NCBI GenBank assembly: GCA_050744245.1
Contig: JBOGGX010000190.1
Location: forward strand, 1 to 9,024
Direction: 5' to 3'
Origin: JBOGGX01 sp050744245
GTDB lineage: Bacteria; Actinomycetota; Acidimicrobiia; Acidimicrobiales; JBOGGX01
Length of the DNA stretch: 9,024 bases
The position numbers and the translations under genes are program-made. This document shows positions 4,934 to 9,024 of the stretch, piece after piece (the stretch's first letter is position 1; each line of letters opens with the position of its first letter). The notes beneath the pieces are model-generated. The model ran no database searches. It was not told the origin of the DNA and was given only the letters and a program-made list of their open reading frames with translations.

Positions 4934-7537
4934 GTGACCCGCGGGTGGCGGCCTCGCTGGCGGCTCCGGGAGGCGCTCCTGCGCCCCGCGGTCCGTGAGT
5001 TGGTCGGCCACCTCGTCCTCACCGACTCGTCGGTGTGGGCCCACTACGAGCTCGGCGGCCAACGGTGGAGCTTCCTCGACGACGCGGCCAGGGCCGCCCT
5101 GCTGGCCCGGGTCGGAGGCCGGTGGGCCGCCCTCGCCGGCCGGGCGGTGAAGCTGCGGGTCACCTCCCGCCCCTACCCGGCGGCGGCGTGGGCCCGCTCG
5201 ATGGACGAGGCCACCGGGTCGAGTCGTCTCCCCGACGTCGCCGGCGCGGTCGACTACGACCCGTACCTCGCCCTCGCCGAGGCGGGACAGGGACAGGGAG
5301 CGGGACCGGGCGAGCCGGCGGCGCCCTTGTCCTACAACGGCTGGCTGGCCGGTCAACAGGAGCGGGTGATGCGGTCCCGCCTCGACGAGCGCCAGGTGAT
5401 CCTCGGCGTGCGGGTCGGCCCGCGCCCGTCCCGCCTCCGCCTCGACGCGCTCACCGCCGCCATGACCGGCGAAGAGTCCATCGTGACCGCCAGCCCGTAC
5501 GCCGGCCTGGTGCGCGAGGTGAGGACCCTGGGTGAGCAGGTCGCCGCGCCCGGCTTCGACGGTCGCCCGGCCGACGTGCTGACCATGGAACGCCTGCTCC
5601 ACGGCTCCGCCGCGCTGGGCATCCCCGCACCGTCCACTTCGGACGGTATCGGTGGCGCCGTGTGGGATCGTGACGACCTGGCCGCGGTGATCGAGCCGGT
5701 GCGCTGGACCCACGAGCCATGGGGGCGCTCGGTCAAGGTCGAGGCCTACCGGGACGGTCGGCCGGTGACCCGGCACATCGTGGTCCTGACCGTCGGTCGC
5801 ATGGACGACCAGCGCTACCCGGAGTCCGGCCGGGCGCCGTGGATGACCTATGCCGACCAGCTCGAGTTCGCGTCGGACTGGTCGTTGTCCGGCCGGATCG
5901 CCGGCCGGCGCGAGTACGAGAAGGAGGCCGACTACCAGCGCAACCGGATCCTGAACATCGCCCGTCACTATCGCGAGGATCACGGCGAGGCCCCGCCGCT
6001 GGCCGTCATCCGGGCCGCCGAACAGGCCGAGGAGATCGTCGACGACGTCACCGAGGGCCCGCCCGAGGCCGCCGCCCGGTTCCGGGGCGTGATCCGGCTG
6101 GCCGTGTGGGGGGCGACCGAGGACGAGGCCGTCTCCCGGGCCCGCCGCCTGGTCGAGCAGTACGCGGACGAGGTCCGCATCGCCCTCGAGCACCCGGTGG
6201 CCCAGGCCAGGAAGCTGGCCGAGTTCTTCCCGGGCGAGGCATGGGAGACGACCGGCTACCAGCGGGTGATGCCGGTGAGCTACCTGGCGGCCGGCATCCC
6301 GCACACCTCGGCCGCCATCGGTGACGGCGTCGGGCCCTACCTCGGCTACGCCTGCGGGACCACCCGCTACGCCTTGATGCTCGACGCCTGCGCCGTCACC
6401 GAGGGACCGGCGGGCCGCTCGGGGCTGTGCCCGGTCATCGCCGATCCCGGCGCGGGCAAGAGCTTCCTGACCGGCGTGCTCGCCTACCACGGCACCCGGC
6501 GCGGCACCCAGACCGTCGTGCTCGACCCGTCCGGCCCGCTCGCCGCCCTGTGCGACCTGCCCGAGCTCAAGCCCTTCGCCCAGCACCTCTCGCTCTCGGC
6601 CGGTGCGCCGGGCACCCTGTCGCCCTGCGGACTGATCCCCGACCCGGTCCGTTCCGACTACGACAGCGACGCCGAGTACCAGGCCGAGGTCGCGGTCGTG
6701 GCCCAGGCCAGACGCGAGACGCTGATCGAGGCGCTCAGCGGCCTGCTGCCGTACGAGTACCGCGGGGCCGGGGCCCGCTGGCTGCCGCGCATGGTGCGCA
6801 CCCTGGCCATGACCCCCGAGACGACGCCGTGGGCGGTGATCGACGCGCTGACCGGGGCCGGGGCCGACGCGGCCGAACTGGCCGACCAGCTGCGCGACGC
6901 GGCCGCCCTCCGCGACGGGAGCCTGATCCTCGGCGAACCAGGTCGCGCGGTCAGCCCGGTCGACACGGCCGCGGCCCTGACTGTCATCACGATCGAGGGG
7001 GTGCAGCTGCCGGCCGAGGGCACCGCGCCCGCCGACCACTCGCTGCGGGAGCGGATCGCCCAGCCGGTCCTGGCCCTGGCCATCCTGTATGCGTCGAGGT
7101 TCATCTACTCGGGGCCGGCCGACCGGCGCCGCCAGCTCCACCTGGACGAGGTCCACTTCCTGGCCCGATGGTCGTCGGGCCGCAGCTTCTTCCAGCGCCT
7201 CGCCCGCGACTCCCGCAAACGCAACACCGCGGTGTTCGCCTCGTCCCAGGTGCCGGCCGACGTGCTGTCGCTCGGCGTCGGCGCCCTGTTCGCTCACGCC
7301 TTCGTCGGCCGGCTGGAGGACGAGGAGACCACCCGCGAGGCGTTGCGCCTGGTCCGCACCCCGGAGGTCTACGCCTCGACCATCGCCGGGCTGTCGCGAC
7401 GCTGGCCGGGCGAGTTCCTCTACCTCGACCCCGCGGGTCGGGTCCAGCGGGTCCGAATCGACGCGGCGTGGCTGCCCCACCTGACCGAGGCCCTCCGCAC
7501 CGATCCTGGGCGGCGGGCGGCGCAGAGGGTCGCATGA
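4934..7537 (+). CDS. VirB4/TcpF-type conjugation ATPase
   Basis: Predicted 867-residue cytoplasmic ATPase that would power a type IV secretion or conjugation machine at the membrane. The N-terminal part (about 1-300) has a VirB4-style beginning: SSVWAHYELGGQRWSF followed by a domain with TSRPYPAAAW, as in actinobacterial VirB4 homologues. The C-terminal RecA-like domain (about 470-850) has Walker A ADPGAGKS (503-510, K509), Walker B LHLDE with D738-E739, and a sensor-like ASSQ (769-772). Its length is typical of VirB4 proteins. A Gly/Gln-rich linker lies near residue 120. The GTG start has GGAG about 10 bases upstream, and the next gene overlaps its stop by 4 bp (ATGA), indicating translational coupling. 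All catalytic motifs are intact, so the ATPase is probably active. A general FtsK/HerA-type ATPase is less likely given the VirB3-like and VirB6-like neighbours. Confidence 0.92.
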   Translation: MTRGWRPRWRLREALLRPAVRELVGHLVLTDSSVWAHYELGGQRWSFLDDAARAALLARVGGRWAALAGRAVKLRVTSRPYPAAAWARSMDEATGSSRLPDVAGAVDYDPYLALAEAGQGQGAGPGEPAAPLSYNGWLAGQQERVMRSRLDERQVILGVRVGPRPSRLRLDALTAAMTGEESIVTASPYAGLVREVRTLGEQVAAPGFDGRPADVLTMERLLHGSAALGIPAPSTSDGIGGAVWDRDDLAAVIEPVRWTHEPWGRSVKVEAYRDGRPVTRHIVVLTVGRMDDQRYPESGRAPWMTYADQLEFASDWSLSGRIAGRREYEKEADYQRNRILNIARHYREDHGEAPPLAVIRAAEQAEEIVDDVTEGPPEAAARFRGVIRLAVWGATEDEAVSRARRLVEQYADEVRIALEHPVAQARKLAEFFPGEAWETTGYQRVMPVSYLAAGIPHTSAAIGDGVGPYLGYACGTTRYALMLDACAVTEGPAGRSGLCPVIADPGAGKSFLTGVLAYHGTRRGTQTVVLDPSGPLAALCDLPELKPFAQHLSLSAGAPGTLSPCGLIPDPVRSDYDSDAEYQAEVAVVAQARRETLIEALSGLLPYEYRGAGARWLPRMVRTLAMTPETTPWAVIDALTGAGADAAELADQLRDAAALRDGSLILGEPGRAVSPVDTAAALTVITIEGVQLPAEGTAPADHSLRERIAQPVLALAILYASRFIYSGPADRRRQLHLDEVHFLARWSSGRSFFQRLARDSRKRNTAVFASSQVPADVLSLGVGALFAHAFVGRLEDEETTREALRLVRTPEVYASTIAGLSRRWPGEFLYLDPAGRVQRVRIDAAWLPHLTEALRTDPGRRAAQRVA

Positions 7538-9024
7538 GGCGGCCGAGGCTCCGATGGGCGCTCCTCCTCGTCGCCGCCTGTGCGCTGCTGGTCGCCGTGC
7601 CCGGCGACGCCGAGGCCCAGCTCAACCCGTGCGCTCCGTCGGCCCCCGCGCCCCGCCGCCCTGACACCGGCATGCCCGGATGGTTCGCGACCACGCCGGC
7701 CAAACCTCCGGCGTCGGCCGGTCCCGCGACCGCACCGGACGACCTGTTCGCCAGCTACGGAACGGCCGGGCTCTGGTGGCCGTCATGGGACCTCGGCTGC
7801 TCCGGCTCGGCCGAGGGTCTCGTGACCGACATGGCGAACGTCCCGATGGACTGGATGTCGGCCACCTTGAACGGCACCGCATCGGTGCGCCAGATCGCAT
7901 GGGCCGGCGACTGGCTGCGCCCGCTGGACGAGTCGGTGGCCGCGCTCACCGACCGGCTCGGCAACTTCTTCGGCATCGCGATGGGCCTGGCCCTGACCGC
8001 GGTCGGCGTCTGGATGCTGTTCCGGGCCCGCACCGCCGAGTACGGCGAGATCACCACGGCCGGCGCCTGGGCCGTGCTCATGATCGCGCTGGCCGCGCTG
8101 GCCCTGTCGTACCCGGCGTGGGCCGGCCGCACGTGGGACGACACCGTGGTGGGCTCGGCCAAGCTGGTCAACGACACGCTCGCCGGTGAGGCAGACGCCC
8201 GTGCCGGTGCCGACCCCGCGGTCGGTCAGATCAACGGCGACGTCGCCTACCGGGTGTGGCTGCGGGGCATGTTCGGCTCCGACACCACCCGCACGGCCGA
8301 GGCCTTCGGACCGAGGTTCTACGCGGCGATGGCCTTCGCCTGGTCGGAGCTCCCGACGCTCGATCGGGGCGGACCCGAGGCCGAGGCCATGACCGAAGCC
8401 CACCGGCAGGCGTTCGTCGATGCCGCACGCGACCTCGAGGCCGCCGACCCCAGCGCCTACCGGACGATGCAGGGCAAGGGCGCCTTCTCGAGCCGGGTCC
8501 CGACCGGGCTGCTGGGCTGGGTGCTCGTCGGCTGCCTGTGCTTCATGGCCGGCGTCGCCGCCGCGCTCGTGCTGGTCGCTCGGCTGGTCGGGCGGGGTCT
8601 GGTGATGGCCCTGCCGATCGTCATCCCGTTCGGGACCCTGTATCGCTGGTCCGGTCCGGTACGGAAGCTGGGTGGGATGGCTCAGGCGGTGGTGGTCGCG
8701 CTGATCACGGCGACCGTGGCCGGCGGCCTCATGACCAGGGCCGTCGGTGCGCTGCTCGGCACGAGCTGGCCGTTGTGGCTGGTCGGGCTGGTCTCGCTGG
8801 TGGCCACCTATGCCGCGTGGAAGGCACTCAAGCCGATCGGGACGGTGGCCGGCCTGGTGGGGTTGGGCGGCGCGGCCCGCCTGCCGCGTCACGCCATGGG
8901 TGCGGTGCTGGCCGCGGCCGGGGTCCGCGCCGGGGCCAAGGCCGGCGTCGAGGCGGGCGAGGAGCCGGCCATGGCGTCGGCCCGCCGGGCGTCGAGGGCC
9001 GAGGAGTACTCGGCCGCGCCGCCG
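7534..9024 (+). CDS. VirB6/TcpH-like polytopic membrane protein (3' end missing)
   Basis: An open frame of at least 497 residues that runs off the right edge with no stop. The ATG overlaps the VirB4 stop as ATGA. Residues 1-28 form a signal peptide (MRRPRLRW, hydrophobic core, cut after AEA), followed by a Pro/Ala-rich exported region of about 115 residues with Cys at 33 and 89. Predicted TM segments are about 145-163, 179-197, 326-346, 350-367, 382-405 and 412-430, with a polar loop of about 128 residues between the second and third. After 430 the tail is Ala/Gly-rich and increasingly charged. Several TMs, a central loop and its place right after VirB4 fit the VirB6/TrbL/TcpH role as the inner-membrane channel subunit. 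TcpH-like proteins often carry a long C-terminal extension, which here would lie outside the window. The family call is from topology and context. Confidence 0.85.
   Translation, partial: MRRPRLRWALLLVAACALLVAVPGDAEAQLNPCAPSAPAPRRPDTGMPGWFATTPAKPPASAGPATAPDDLFASYGTAGLWWPSWDLGCSGSAEGLVTDMANVPMDWMSATLNGTASVRQIAWAGDWLRPLDESVAALTDRLGNFFGIAMGLALTAVGVWMLFRARTAEYGEITTAGAWAVLMIALAALALSYPAWAGRTWDDTVVGSAKLVNDTLAGEADARAGADPAVGQINGDVAYRVWLRGMFGSDTTRTAEAFGPRFYAAMAFAWSELPTLDRGGPEAEAMTEAHRQAFVDAARDLEAADPSAYRTMQGKGAFSSRVPTGLLGWVLVGCLCFMAGVAAALVLVARLVGRGLVMALPIVIPFGTLYRWSGPVRKLGGMAQAVVVALITATVAGGLMTRAVGALLGTSWPLWLVGLVSLVATYAAWKALKPIGTVAGLVGLGGAARLPRHAMGAVLAAAGVRAGAKAGVEAGEEPAMASARRASRAEEYSAAPP

Noticed and set aside
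4781..7480. An 899-residue open frame on the minus strand opposite the VirB4 gene
   Set aside because: Its composition is Gly/Arg/Val/Asp-rich with no motif, and it covers the ATPase gene with intact Walker motifs. Long antisense frames are usual in GC-rich DNA.
7570..7590. Lipobox-like VAAC near residue 16 of the VirB6-like protein
   Set aside because: Only a short hydrophobic run precedes the Cys and the hydrophobic core continues past it to an AEA cleavage site, so a normal signal peptide fits better than a lipoprotein.
7783..8892. A 369-residue minus-strand frame opposite the VirB6-like gene
   Set aside because: Low-complexity His/Arg/Gln/Gly-rich composition and full overlap with a frame that has a signal peptide, TM segments and operon context.

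Overview
The window is very GC-rich, densely coded DNA. Starts are often GTG or TTG, genes overlap or sit a few bases apart, and long antisense open frames are everywhere. Together with a sortase-type surface protein and Gram-positive-style conjugation proteins, this points to a high-GC Actinomycetota chromosome or integrated element, perhaps an environmental lineage such as Acidimicrobiia. The taxon is an inference; there is no rRNA or marker gene here.

Layout. Positions 1-159 hold no convincing gene but contain two perfect palindromes, each next to a copy of the same 10-bp word. On the minus strand, 160-3555 encodes a large secreted surface protein: signal peptide, von Willebrand factor A domain with an intact metal site, a beta-sandwich-like linker, six ~110-residue DUF11/DUF7507-type repeats and a C-terminal IPKTG sorting signal. 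Upstream on the same strand, 3617-4273 encodes a PAP2-family membrane phosphatase. A 44-bp divergent gap follows, with an 8-bp-stem inverted repeat; a second inverted repeat overlaps the start of the phosphatase gene.

On the plus strand, 4318 to the right edge is one tight operon: a 76-residue two-TM protein (VirB2-like pilin candidate), a 122-residue TcpE/VirB3-like membrane protein, an 867-residue VirB4/TcpF-type ATPase, and a VirB6/TcpH-like polytopic membrane protein that is open at the window end. This gene order is that of the inner-membrane core of a Gram-positive type IV secretion (conjugation) system. No relaxase, coupling protein or peptidoglycan hydrolase lies in the window, so it is not shown whether this is a conjugative element or a protein secretion system.

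Taken together, the locus places a wall-anchored adhesin-like protein and a lipid phosphatase back to back with a type IV secretion core. A contact-dependent transfer or secretion locus with its own adhesin is a reasonable hypothesis, but co-function is inferred only from adjacency. The most distinctive details are the start of the surface protein, the exchange of the cysteine pair for a Ca-loop-like motif in its last repeat, and the inverted repeats at the divergent control region.
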